The position numbers and the translations under genes were made by a program. From a virus, in the IMG/VR virus record IMGVR_UViG_3300002835_000103, positions 18,536 to 82,535 of that record: a stretch of DNA of 64,000 bases. The stretch is one strand, 5' to 3'. The notes under the pieces are model-generated. The model saw only the letters and a list, made by a program, of their open reading frames with translations. It did no database searches and was not told the origin of the DNA. Below are positions 53,906 through 60,836 of the stretch, one piece after another (the first letter of the stretch is position 1; each line of letters starts with the position of its first letter).

Positions 53906-55071
53906 CTTGGTCTCGCTGCAAAATTGGCTGCACTAAATTCTTCTCTATCTACTAGCTTTGTTGGTCTGTTGTTTAATACTGCAACATGACCTTCGGGTTT
54001 AACTTTTTTACCATCAATGCTATGATGGAATTTATAATCCGCATTTGACATTGTTTGTACTAAAACATTTTTTGCATTTTGCAAATGTTTATGTATATCC
54101 AACGTCTTTTTAAATGAATCTTTATTGGTATCAATATGATCCAACTTTTCATTCATATCCGCAGCTTTGTTTTGTTTGGCTTTATCGGTTTTAACTTTAT
54201 CAATGCCTTTTTGCAGAGAACTTTGTAGATGTTTCTTATAGCCTTCTACCGATGGCTTTGAGGTGTCTCTCACAGTTGAATTAATATAAGTCTTTAATGA
54301 TTCATCGTGACCTTCGAGATGATCGTAATTGGGTAAATCATTGTGTGCTTCAACGGCCTTGGCCATGTGAGAATGATATTCTTGTTGAGCATCTGGGGTA
54401 TAATGTGCAGTCTTAGGATCAAATTTGGTATCAATTACATGAACATCTGGATGTGAATTAAATTTAGAAGTGTCAGTATTATATTCTGCCTTCATGTTCT
54501 CAAGTGTATCTCCGCGATATGCTGTGTGAACTGCTACACCAAATTTTGCATCTTTGATCTTTTGGCCTTCTTCACTGCCCTTTTTAGCAGAGTATGTAAT
54601 TGTGTTAGGCTTAAAATGATAGGATCCGCCAGAATCGGATACATCTTTATCCGACTTATTATACATTACGTCACCTTGAAACACCCCTTCGTTAGGTGTT
54701 ACTTTAGGCAAGTGGTATAGCGCTGCTTTTAATTTGGCAACAAGTCCAGGTGAATGACCGTGGTTCTTTTCAATATCAGATTCTGTAAAATTTAATTTGG
54801 GATTCTTGTTGAATGCAGATTTAGATGCAACAAAGAATCTAGGAAACTCCGGGTGAGTGCCAAACACAATACTAGGCGAGCCATCATACTTTGTGGATAA
54901 AGATACCTTTGATCTTTTGCCTAACAAAGCATTGTGTGTTTCGTTTAAAGTATTGAATACGTGCTTAAAGCCTTCTTCCCCTGCATTAATAGGGTGATCT
55001 TCTGCGTGTTCGAGGTGTGTTAACTTTTCCTCGTTCGCAGACTCAACTAAGTATGTGCTAAATGATAACAT
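53902..55071 (-). CDS. ATP-dependent ligase / RNA-ligase-like fold protein (DUF6267-like)
   Basis: 389 residues. Start MLSFSTYLVESAN is capsid-targeting-like (YLVE). Nucleotidyltransferase motifs follow: K61-Y-D-G-S-P (motif I KxDG lysine), FQGDVMY at 131-137 (motif III-like), EGHVAV near 360 (motif IV-like) and TKLVDREEFS near 371 (motif V-like). This order fits covalent ligases that transfer AMP through a lysine. The spacing between III and IV is longer than usual, with a charged helical insert. A packaged nucleic-acid ligase is possible; it may instead be an inactive fold member. Confidence 0.6.
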   Translation of the reverse strand: MLSFSTYLVESANEEKLTHLEHAEDHPINAGEEGFKHVFNTLNETHNALLGKRSKVSLSTKYDGSPSIVFGTHPEFPRFFVASKSAFNKNPKLNFTESDIEKNHGHSPGLVAKLKAALYHLPKVTPNEGVFQGDVMYNKSDKDVSDSGGSYHFKPNTITYSAKKGSEEGQKIKDAKFGVAVHTAYRGDTLENMKAEYNTDTSKFNSHPDVHVIDTKFDPKTAHYTPDAQQEYHSHMAKAVEAHNDLPNYDHLEGHDESLKTYINSTVRDTSKPSVEGYKKHLQSSLQKGIDKVKTDKAKQNKAADMNEKLDHIDTNKDSFKKTLDIHKHLQNAKNVLVQTMSNADYKFHHSIDGKKVKPEGHVAVLNNRPTKLVDREEFSAANFAARPR

Positions 55072-56471
55072 TAGAAACCACTCGCAGGTGTAAAATTATA
55101 CATTTGGCTCGAATATGCCCCATGCGAATTTGGTTTTGTTGCTATTCGAACTAGCATCGTAGGCTTACCGTCTTTTTCAACCCTATGTATGGACACGGCT
55201 GATCCAGATCGATGTATTACAAATCTTGTATCTTTATGTTTTAATATAGCACCCAGTGGCGACTCACTGCCATGTTTAACTACTGCATGGATTTTCTTAA
55301 GGTCTTTTCCGTGTCCGGTTGCTTTGATCCAAGTCATACCTTTATCTGATACTAAATTATTATGCAACCATTGTCCTATATGTTGATGGCCCTTTGCCCC
55401 CTTTGACATAAGGTGTTCTAATTGTTTTTGTAATTCACGCGCAGTTTCCTCATTATTTTCTTTAAAATCTACATTCATTTTTTTGCCAAGTGCATTAACT
55501 ACCGGTTTGCCTGTTTTAGGATCCGGATCGGTAACTCTAGCGTGTATAGAATCACCTGTTTTAGATCTAGCTGGCAAATGATCCATTTTAAATTTTTTAA
55601 GTATTTTTTCTTTACCTGCTTTGGCAATTTCGTTTGCTTCAGATTTTCGTGTTGCCGGCCCACCTGATAAAAATTCATCTTGTCCGGCAACTCCGGGATT
55701 TTTTGCTGTAATATTACCAGAAGTTTTACCGGTAGACTTTGCGGACACTCCTAAATAAGACTGTTCTACGTCTGAATGTGTTAACTCTAAAGTTACATCT
55801 GATGGATTTTCTTGACCATCGGTATGAACGCCTTTTGTAAATCTACCAATATCCCCATCTTTGGATGTTCTACCCACACGAGTTATTGTTGCTCCAGGAT
55901 GATGTTCTTCCACATGCTTAATTACGGCAGCTGCCATTGCTTTACCGTGAGCTGCTCTTATTGCTACTTGATTTTGATCTTGGCCTTTAGTAATTTTATT
56001 TAATTCATCATCATGCTGTTTTAATTCTGTTTTATGTTCTTTCGAACCAAATGTTCCTGTTTGGGAATGTCTATGATTTACTAATTCTTTATATAAATGA
56101 ATCTCAGCAATTTTTCCTGCAGGATCATTATCTAGTTTAGTTGGAGGTTCTCCGCTACTAGGAGTCACCGTCTGCATTTTTTCTTGAATGAATTCTACAG
56201 ATTCATTCAGCTTATCTTGTTGAACTTCTTTTCCTGCATGCATTAATTCTTCTTTACTTAAATTAGAAGTATGCGGAAAGGCAACAATCTTTGTGATTGC
56301 GTCTAAACTTTTATTGTGAAATATTGCGGTTTTGTGTTCCCCGTTTCGAAAAATATGAACGTCTACATCATGTCCATCATCTGTGGAATAACTATGATAC
56401 GGGGTTAGATTTGAGAAATCATGAGATTCGATAAGCGCACTATACGCCTTGAATGTGATTAATTCTTGCAT
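55071..56471 (-). CDS. Head-associated protein with possible PD-(D/E)xK nuclease-like segment
   Basis: 466 residues. Start MQELITFKAYSALIESH has an ALIE site. Middle residues contain NPSDVTLELTHSDVEQSYLGVSAKST; within it SDVTLE and YLGVSAK have the D...(x)K spacing of PD-(D/E)xK nucleases, but this is weak. The C-terminus reads as beta strands (FVIHRSGSAVSIHRVEKDG, MLVRIATKPN). An exact late promoter precedes it. It is the first late gene after the early block. Function unknown. Confidence 0.55.
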   Translation of the reverse strand: MQELITFKAYSALIESHDFSNLTPYHSYSTDDGHDVDVHIFRNGEHKTAIFHNKSLDAITKIVAFPHTSNLSKEELMHAGKEVQQDKLNESVEFIQEKMQTVTPSSGEPPTKLDNDPAGKIAEIHLYKELVNHRHSQTGTFGSKEHKTELKQHDDELNKITKGQDQNQVAIRAAHGKAMAAAVIKHVEEHHPGATITRVGRTSKDGDIGRFTKGVHTDGQENPSDVTLELTHSDVEQSYLGVSAKSTGKTSGNITAKNPGVAGQDEFLSGGPATRKSEANEIAKAGKEKILKKFKMDHLPARSKTGDSIHARVTDPDPKTGKPVVNALGKKMNVDFKENNEETARELQKQLEHLMSKGAKGHQHIGQWLHNNLVSDKGMTWIKATGHGKDLKKIHAVVKHGSESPLGAILKHKDTRFVIHRSGSAVSIHRVEKDGKPTMLVRIATKPNSHGAYSSQMYNFTPASGF

Positions 56472-56500
56472 TTTGAGTCCATTGAAACGAATTATACTTA

Positions 56501-56508
56501 TATTTATA
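56501..56508 (-). promoter_or_regulatory. T4-type late promoter (exact TATAAATA)
   Basis: Exact TATAAATA on the minus strand, 30 bases before the ATG at 56471. It sits just after the hairpin at 56535-56557, marking the early/late boundary. Confidence 0.72.
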
Positions 56509-56534
56509 TAAATTAAAGTTGCGGAACTCGTAGG

Positions 56535-56557
56535 AAACCGGCGATTACTGCCGGCTT
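56535..56557 (-). terminator. Hairpin closing the early block
   Basis: An eight-pair stem (AAGCCGGC / GCCGGTTT, one G-U) with a seven-base loop lies just after the HNH-like gene on the minus strand. Only a short T-run follows, so it is a moderate terminator or a processing hairpin. Confidence 0.5.
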
Positions 56558-56565
56558 TAGTATAA

Positions 56566-57126
56566 TTAGATGTTAGTATTCCATGCTTTAATTACAGGAT
56601 GCAGTACATCATCAGTATAATCCATCTTCATTGTGTTAACAATCGCCAGAATAATCTGAATATTGCCTTTGACATAACCCTTTTTAGAGTTAATACGATC
56701 TACGCTAGGACGGAATGGGTTTCGATTGCCCTTTGTGCCCAGTTCCATACTAAAAGGAAGTTTGGTGATAGCACATTTACCTTCGCATGCGTCGAACTTG
56801 CTCTGAATATATTGCGGAGTAAGATTAAACGACATCTTACGACCTTTTTTCTCATGAGCAGCAACTCTATTCTTAAGAGCAACGTATTCAGTAATACCGA
56901 ATTTTTCAGGCGATGCTTTCTTTGCTCTATTCGCAATACGAGTTTTGACTCTAATTGCTGCTTTTTGCTCAGGAGTCAAGCTCTCTTTTTTCTTTTGATA
57001 ATCCCATTTACCAAATGCTGTAGCAATGGCATCCTCATCTGCAGTAAGTGGTCTGGCATCTAAACGTCTGATCTGATGTAGACGTTTTGCTTCTTTGCGA
57101 ACTTTGGGATCTTCAAAATTATACAT
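56566..57126 (-). CDS. HNH-like endonuclease-fold protein
   Basis: 186 residues from the chosen ATG, whose SD-like GGA is at the right distance; two earlier ATGs would add up to four residues. The C-terminal part has CEGKCAITKLPF (Cys pair) and PSVDRINSKKGYVKGNIQII, the D-R-I-N-S..G-Y..GN frame of HNH/recombination-endonuclease-VII-type proteins. The classical histidines are missing from the places checked, so activity is doubtful. The N-terminal half is basic and helical. Possibly a homing-type or DNA-binding protein. Confidence 0.55.
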   Translation of the reverse strand: MYNFEDPKVRKEAKRLHQIRRLDARPLTADEDAIATAFGKWDYQKKKESLTPEQKAAIRVKTRIANRAKKASPEKFGITEYVALKNRVAAHEKKGRKMSFNLTPQYIQSKFDACEGKCAITKLPFSMELGTKGNRNPFRPSVDRINSKKGYVKGNIQIILAIVNTMKMDYTDDVLHPVIKAWNTNI

Positions 57127-57409
57127 AACCATCCACATTACTTGCGTGATTAGGTTGATTGGAATTGCCGTAATCTACTTTATGAATTAGTTTTTCTGCA
57201 ATATGTCCGTTCATGCTGTCTTTTGCAATTTGATAAAATTCTTTAGTAGTAATTTCTCGGGTTGATACAATGGTCTCGCCTAAACATTTTTGGTCTAGTT
57301 CTTGAGCTTCTTGCATAACTACTGTGTCTTCAGCGTGTTCTGCTGACTCACACTCAATAGCATAGTAATGACGAAATGTAGTAATAGTTTCAACGATGAA
57401 TAGTGGCAT
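57119..57409 (-). CDS. Small conserved phage protein
   Basis: 96 residues. PLFIVETITTFRHYYAIE then SAEHAEDTVVM and LGETIVSTREITTKEFYQ are typical of a small family found in T4-like phages of aquatic bacteria, with no known function. The first half looks like a ferredoxin-like alpha/beta fold. It overlaps the HNH-like gene downstream by eight bases. The gap to the preceding gene (57410-57498) has short inverted repeats but no gene that I can support. Confidence 0.58.
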   Translation of the reverse strand: MPLFIVETITTFRHYYAIECESAEHAEDTVVMQEAQELDQKCLGETIVSTREITTKEFYQIAKDSMNGHIAEKLIHKVDYGNSNQPNHASNVDGYV

Positions 57410-57498
57410 GATATACTTTAAAATTTATTCCGCTTACGCCATGCGGAAACACTTTATCGAATGTGGCTCGAATGGTAGAAGTGTTCGACTCGAGTTAA

Positions 57499-57750
57499 TT
57501 AAGCACGAGTGAAAGCATCGCTACCCATAGTAGCATAAGCTGCTGCTACCATTGTGCGGGATGGGGTACCCAAGCGATATGCTGTTTTACCATTCTTAGT
57601 AGAATTGGTATAGATTGCGTGACCTTCAGAACGAAGCTCACTGATACGAGGACGAACGCTGCCCTCAGTTGTGCCAGTCAAACCTGCCAATTGGGCGGGT
57701 GTGAATTGACGACCAGACAAAAGAACTTTCAATACACGGTCTTTAACCAT
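57499..57750 (-). CDS. Winged helix-turn-helix protein
   Basis: 83 residues. VKDRVLKVLLSGRQFTPAQLAGLTGTTEGSVRPRISELRSEGHAIYT is a standard winged HTH: FTPAQLAGLTG as helix 2 and TEGSVRPRISELRSEG as the recognition helix, followed by a beta wing (NGKTAYRLG). It has its own consensus sigma70 promoter, a palindromic site within that promoter and a leader pseudoknot. Autoregulation is a reasonable inference. It may switch early transcription. Confidence 0.72.
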   Translation of the reverse strand: MVKDRVLKVLLSGRQFTPAQLAGLTGTTEGSVRPRISELRSEGHAIYTNSTKNGKTAYRLGTPSRTMVAAAYATMGSDAFTRA

Positions 57751-57772
57751 ATAATATCTCCATTAAATAAAC

Positions 57773-57815
57773 AGTCGCTTCAAAATATATCAGTAACGGC
57801 GACTTTTCATTACTG
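57773..57815 (-). promoter_or_regulatory. Predicted H-type pseudoknot in the 5' leader of the winged-HTH gene
   Basis: In the RNA two perfect six-base stems interlock: CAGUAA with UUACUG, and AGUCGC with GCGACU. The order of arms (1, 2, 1', 2') is that of an H-type pseudoknot with loops of about 5, 2 and 12 bases. It begins near the predicted start of the transcript and ends about 12 bases before the GGAG ribosome site. Confidence 0.5.
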
Positions 57816-57824
57816 TATATAACT

Positions 57825-57853
57825 ATTATACAGCATTTAGCTGTATCTGTCAA
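57825..57853 (-). promoter_or_regulatory. Consensus sigma70 promoter of the winged-HTH gene
   Basis: TTGACA, a 17-base spacer and TATAAT on the minus strand: a perfect match to the host housekeeping promoter. It lies between the omega-like gene and the winged-HTH gene. Confidence 0.8.
57828..57846. promoter_or_regulatory. Palindromic operator-like site inside the promoter
   Basis: ATACAGC-N5-GCTGTAT is a perfect inverted repeat of seven-base arms covering the spacer and most of the -10 box. A repressor bound there would block RNA polymerase. The neighbouring winged-HTH protein is a candidate. Confidence 0.5.
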
Positions 57854-57861
57854 GCACTTAG

Positions 57862-58083
57862 TTAGCCTTTTTGTGGCTTCTTGACCTTGTTCAAATATTC
57901 TCTACCAATAAAACCCTGCTCAACTTCATTCAAAGCAGTTACAATTGGCTTATGATGTTTTGCATCAATTTTTGGTGCATATCCTTTGCGCAATTCTCTG
58001 GCGCGAGCTGATGCAATTAGCACCAGATCATACCGATTACCTACCATGTTAACTGCATCTTCTGATGTGATTTGATTTGACAT
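57862..58083 (-). CDS. RNA polymerase omega subunit-like protein (RpoZ-like)
   Basis: 73 residues. EDAVNMVGNRYDLVLIASARARELRKGYAPKID then KPIVTALNEVEQGFIGREYL follows the bacterial omega subunit almost throughout: NRFDLVL..A..RARQL, the P(K/L)I..K.KP stretch, and the T(V/A)ALREIE.G helix. In bacteria omega binds and stabilises the beta' subunit. A phage copy could replace host omega and change polymerase properties. It overlaps the upstream gene by one base and is one gene away from a regulator. The HTPKI-like part resembles beta-proteobacterial omega. Confidence 0.8.
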   Translation of the reverse strand: MSNQITSEDAVNMVGNRYDLVLIASARARELRKGYAPKIDAKHHKPIVTALNEVEQGFIGREYLNKVKKPQKG

Positions 58084-58553
58084 TATGCTACCTTTACGAT
58101 TTCTTTTAAACGATCTGCACAGTATGTTGCCGCGAATGCTTTTGGTTTAACAAAAGGAACCACATTACACATACCCTTAATATACCCAATGGCTTCACCT
58201 ACAACGCAAGAAGAGCCAAACATTTCATCTGGGTTAATATCTAAATGAACTTCAATTGGTCTATCATCAATTAGTTTTTCCAATTCAAGATATAAATTTG
58301 CAATTTTGATTACTTCATTCATCAAACGCATACGAGGTTTGTTTTTACGTTGGTCATAATCTTTTTCGGTTTGAACTTCTCCAAAAATTTTACAACCATG
58401 TTTACCATCAATATGAACTACAATTGCCAAAGTATAATCGGCAAACCACATATCATTTTTACGGAAACGTTCTGAATCGCAACCAATATAAATTTTTGTA
58501 TCTGGACCTTGAGCATCAATATACTCTTTAATTTTTACGAAATCGAATTTCAT
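58083..58553 (-). CDS. RNase H-like fold protein (DUF458-like)
   Basis: 156 residues. KIYIGCDSERF at the start, AIVVHIDGKHGCKIFGE in the next strands, and PIEVHLDINPDE then KPKAFAATYCADRL at the end fit the predicted RNase H-like DUF458 family, with conserved Asp on strand 1 (GCDS) and Asp in HLDIN. Nuclease activity is not shown. It follows tRNA-Gly by ten bases in the same transcript. Confidence 0.6.
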   Translation of the reverse strand: MKFDFVKIKEYIDAQGPDTKIYIGCDSERFRKNDMWFADYTLAIVVHIDGKHGCKIFGEVQTEKDYDQRKNKPRMRLMNEVIKIANLYLELEKLIDDRPIEVHLDINPDEMFGSSCVVGEAIGYIKGMCNVVPFVKPKAFAATYCADRLKEIVKVA

Positions 58554-58562
58554 TTTTATTCC

Positions 58563-58636
58563 TGGAGCGGGGTAGGAGAATCGAACTCCTCGCTTTAGCT
58601 TGGAAGGCTAAGGTATTACCACTATACGAACCCCGC
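58563..58636 (-). tRNA. tRNA-Gly (UCC)
   Basis: 74 bases with full cloverleaf: acceptor GCGGGGT..., anticodon loop with UCC, TTCGATT T-loop, and encoded CCA. It begins two bases after the HldD stop codon, so it is embedded in a protein operon. Confidence 0.93.
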
Positions 58637-58638
58637 AT

Positions 58639-59418
58639 TTACAATATTACTTCATTTGTCTTGCGCATATCTGCACAAGTATACTCCTGATAACTTGCCT
58701 TTAAAATTTCTGGCATCGGAATAATTTCAATCTCCGCATGATATTCTTCTGCAACCATATCCGCAACATCATAAAAACTCATAGTTTTACCTGTGCCCAT
58801 ATTAAAGATTCCAGATCTACTTGATTCTAAAAACTTTAAATGATAATCCACAATAGATTTCACATGAACAAAATCTCTACGATAATTTTCACTATTCTCA
58901 AATAATTTAATCTTACCTGTTTCTATGGCTTGTTTCTTAAACTGAGCAAATGGGCTTGCCTGATTGCCTTTATGTTCTTCACCTTCCCAAGCCCATACAT
59001 TAAAATATCTAAATCCTTGCACAATGGGACTATCATGATGATGTTGTTTTACATATCTTTCAAACAAATACTTTGACCAAGCATAAGGCGTTCTTGGATC
59101 CAACGGAGAATTTTCGCAAAACTCTTTATTCAATCCATACACACTTGCAGAACTAGAATACTGTAAATTAACTCCGAATGTTTTACACTCATCGTATAAA
59201 TCCATGGAGAATTCGTAATTTTGTCTTAGTACTTTATCAATATCTTTTTCGGTTGTTGAACTAATAGCACCAGCATGAATAACCCATTCAAAATCCATAA
59301 CACCTGGTCTCGGACCATCATCATATTCATACGTTGCAACATCATCACCTCGATCGCGCAAGGCCGTCAATAGTCTAGAACCAATAAATCCTCTATGACC
59401 TGTTAGCAATATTTTCAT
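58639..59418 (-). CDS. hldD: ADP-L-glycero-D-manno-heptose 6-epimerase-like (HldD)
   Basis: 259 residues. NAD-binding GHRGFIGSRL, the SSSASVYG strand, YAWSKYLFE (YxxxK catalytic pair), GFRYFNVW...GHKGxxASPF and ENxxRRDFVHV match HldD closely, including the NYEFSMDLY and SGIFNMGTGKTMSFYDVAD regions. HldD epimerises ADP-D-glycero- to ADP-L-glycero-manno-heptose, used for LPS inner core. About 50 residues shorter than the bacterial enzyme. Last gene of the heptose operon; overlaps the HAD gene by 26 bases. Confidence 0.8.
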   Translation of the reverse strand: MKILLTGHRGFIGSRLLTALRDRGDDVATYEYDDGPRPGVMDFEWVIHAGAISSTTEKDIDKVLRQNYEFSMDLYDECKTFGVNLQYSSSASVYGLNKEFCENSPLDPRTPYAWSKYLFERYVKQHHHDSPIVQGFRYFNVWAWEGEEHKGNQASPFAQFKKQAIETGKIKLFENSENYRRDFVHVKSIVDYHLKFLESSRSGIFNMGTGKTMSFYDVADMVAEEYHAEIEIIPMPEILKASYQEYTCADMRKTNEVIL

Positions 59419-59707
59419 TGTAATATACCTCGCTGTTTACCGCTTTATCATCGATCCAAATATCGTATGCGGGTTTACCTAATTTTAATGTTGTATACTT
59501 AACTTGCCAGTTGGCAAATTGTTGTCTTGTAAGAGTTGTCCAATCAATACCAGAGTTACCACCTCTTGCTGTCCAATAATGAATCTCATTTCCCGCATCA
59601 AACAGTTTATTAAAATGTGCAATTCGATCCGCAAAAGGTTGAGCACTATGATAATCACCTACAGTATTACTACAAATTGTGCCATCAATATCTACAAGGT
59701 ATTTCAT
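59393..59707 (-). CDS. Small HAD-family phosphatase
   Basis: 104 residues. DIDGTICSN (catalytic DxD), YWTARGG (motif II Thr), and YDIWIDDKA (motif IV acidic pair) show a minimal HAD fold. Short HAD proteins with YWTARG and DIWIDDKA are common in sugar-nucleotide clusters. By context it could be the heptose phosphatase (GmhB step), though GmhB is larger. Coupled to the cupin gene by an ATGA overlap. Confidence 0.65.
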   Translation of the reverse strand: MKYLVDIDGTICSNTVGDYHSAQPFADRIAHFNKLFDAGNEIHYWTARGGNSGIDWTTLTRQQFANWQVKYTTLKLGKPAYDIWIDDKAVNSEVYYNENIANRS

Positions 59708-60060
59708 GTCTGACTATCTCCAGGTGCAACTCTATAATTATCTTCTACCGAATCAGGTGTACTAACTTCAATGATAGTACCTTCTTCCTGACAAACCAAT
59801 TGATGCGGTAAACATGGAGGATTGTGCCAAGTATCGCCCGATTTAAGATACTTAATTTGTTCTTTGGCTGTTTTGGTATCAATCCATTTGACAAAGAATA
59901 ACCCGTCAAGTACATACCATGATTCATCTTTTTCAGAATGAAAGTGCATACTAAATTTTGCACCAGAGTTGAACTTCATCAACTTGCCGCAATATTTATC
60001 GTTAGTAGCCCAGATTAATTCGTGACCCCAACCTTTTTTAACAAAACCCTCAAGCCTCAT
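59704..60060 (-). CDS. Cupin-domain protein of the heptose cluster
   Basis: 118 residues. Cupin motifs KFSMHFHSEKDESWYVLDG (H-x-H-x-E metal pattern) and PHQLVCQEEGTIIEVST place it near sugar isomerase cupins. The N-terminus KKGWGHELIWATNDKYCGK resembles type II phosphomannose isomerases. Its substrate is unknown; an isomerase role in heptose or nucleotide-sugar supply is possible. It overlaps both neighbours by ATGA. Confidence 0.65.
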   Translation of the reverse strand: MRLEGFVKKGWGHELIWATNDKYCGKLMKFNSGAKFSMHFHSEKDESWYVLDGLFFVKWIDTKTAKEQIKYLKSGDTWHNPPCLPHQLVCQEEGTIIEVSTPDSVEDNYRVAPGDSQT

Positions 60061-60836
60061 TTTATTTCCTTTAGTGTAGGTGCATAATTGCCAACATGCT
60101 GTACTGTAATTGACGATGCTTTATTTGCAAATCTGATTGCATCTTCAATACTATTCGTCACCAGATATTGATAAGCTAAGGCGGCTAAGAATGTATCACC
60201 TGCCCCACACGCATCAAGAACATCAACTTTTTTGGTTGCGTAATTTGTGTTGACATACTCACTCCGTAACATTGCACCATTGGCACCCAACGTCACAATC
60301 ATATCCCATGCATACGACTCAGCCGCTTCAAATTCTTTTTCGTTGATTTTAACGTAAGCACCATTAAACGCTTCTAAGTTTCTTTTCTTCGTATCGATAA
60401 AAACTGGCCCATTAAAATTGTGAATCAGATTTTGAATGTGTTCGTAAGTTAAAAAGCCTTTATTGTAATCAGACACAACAACAGCATCATAACCTTCCGT
60501 ATCTACAATTCCATCCCATGGCTCTATCTTTGGCTCATCATCTATTCTAACAATTTGATATCCAGATTTTTCGTCTATGATTCTAGTCTTTGTGATCCTA
60601 GGTTCACCATTAATGCCAGCAGACGGATTTGAAATTATGGTTGTGTTACACCCAAGTTTATGCAGATTGCTATGGACATTTCGTGCCATACCAAGTCTGG
60701 TTTCTTTTCGTGTTAGTTTGATTATGGGAATTGGGGCTTCTGGACTCAATCTATCGATTGTTCCATATTGATAAACATCTATGCAAGAATCACCGAGCAA
60801 TAATATTTTGAATTGTTTTTGTTGTTGAATATCCAT
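60057..60836 (-). CDS. hldE: Heptose kinase, HldE N-domain-like (PfkB family)
   Basis: 259 residues. ILLLGDSCIDVYQYGTIDRLSPEAPIPI matches the HldE kinase start (GDxxLDxYxxGxxxRISPEAPVPV), and DACGAGDTFLAAL is the PfkB signature with the catalytic Asp. Usual HldE kinase domains are about 310 residues, so it is slightly short. The product would be heptose 1,7-bisphosphate. It overlaps the nucleotidyltransferase gene by 47 bases in another frame. In bacteria the two domains are usually one protein with the opposite order. Confidence 0.8.
   Translation of the reverse strand: MDIQQQKQFKILLLGDSCIDVYQYGTIDRLSPEAPIPIIKLTRKETRLGMARNVHSNLHKLGCNTTIISNPSAGINGEPRITKTRIIDEKSGYQIVRIDDEPKIEPWDGIVDTEGYDAVVVSDYNKGFLTYEHIQNLIHNFNGPVFIDTKKRNLEAFNGAYVKINEKEFEAAESYAWDMIVTLGANGAMLRSEYVNTNYATKKVDVLDACGAGDTFLAALAYQYLVTNSIEDAIRFANKASSITVQHVGNYAPTLKEIK

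Noticed and set aside
57410-57498. Possible twelfth tRNA or remnant in a structured gap
   Set aside because: Inverted repeats occur, but no T-loop, anticodon arm or CCA could be assembled.
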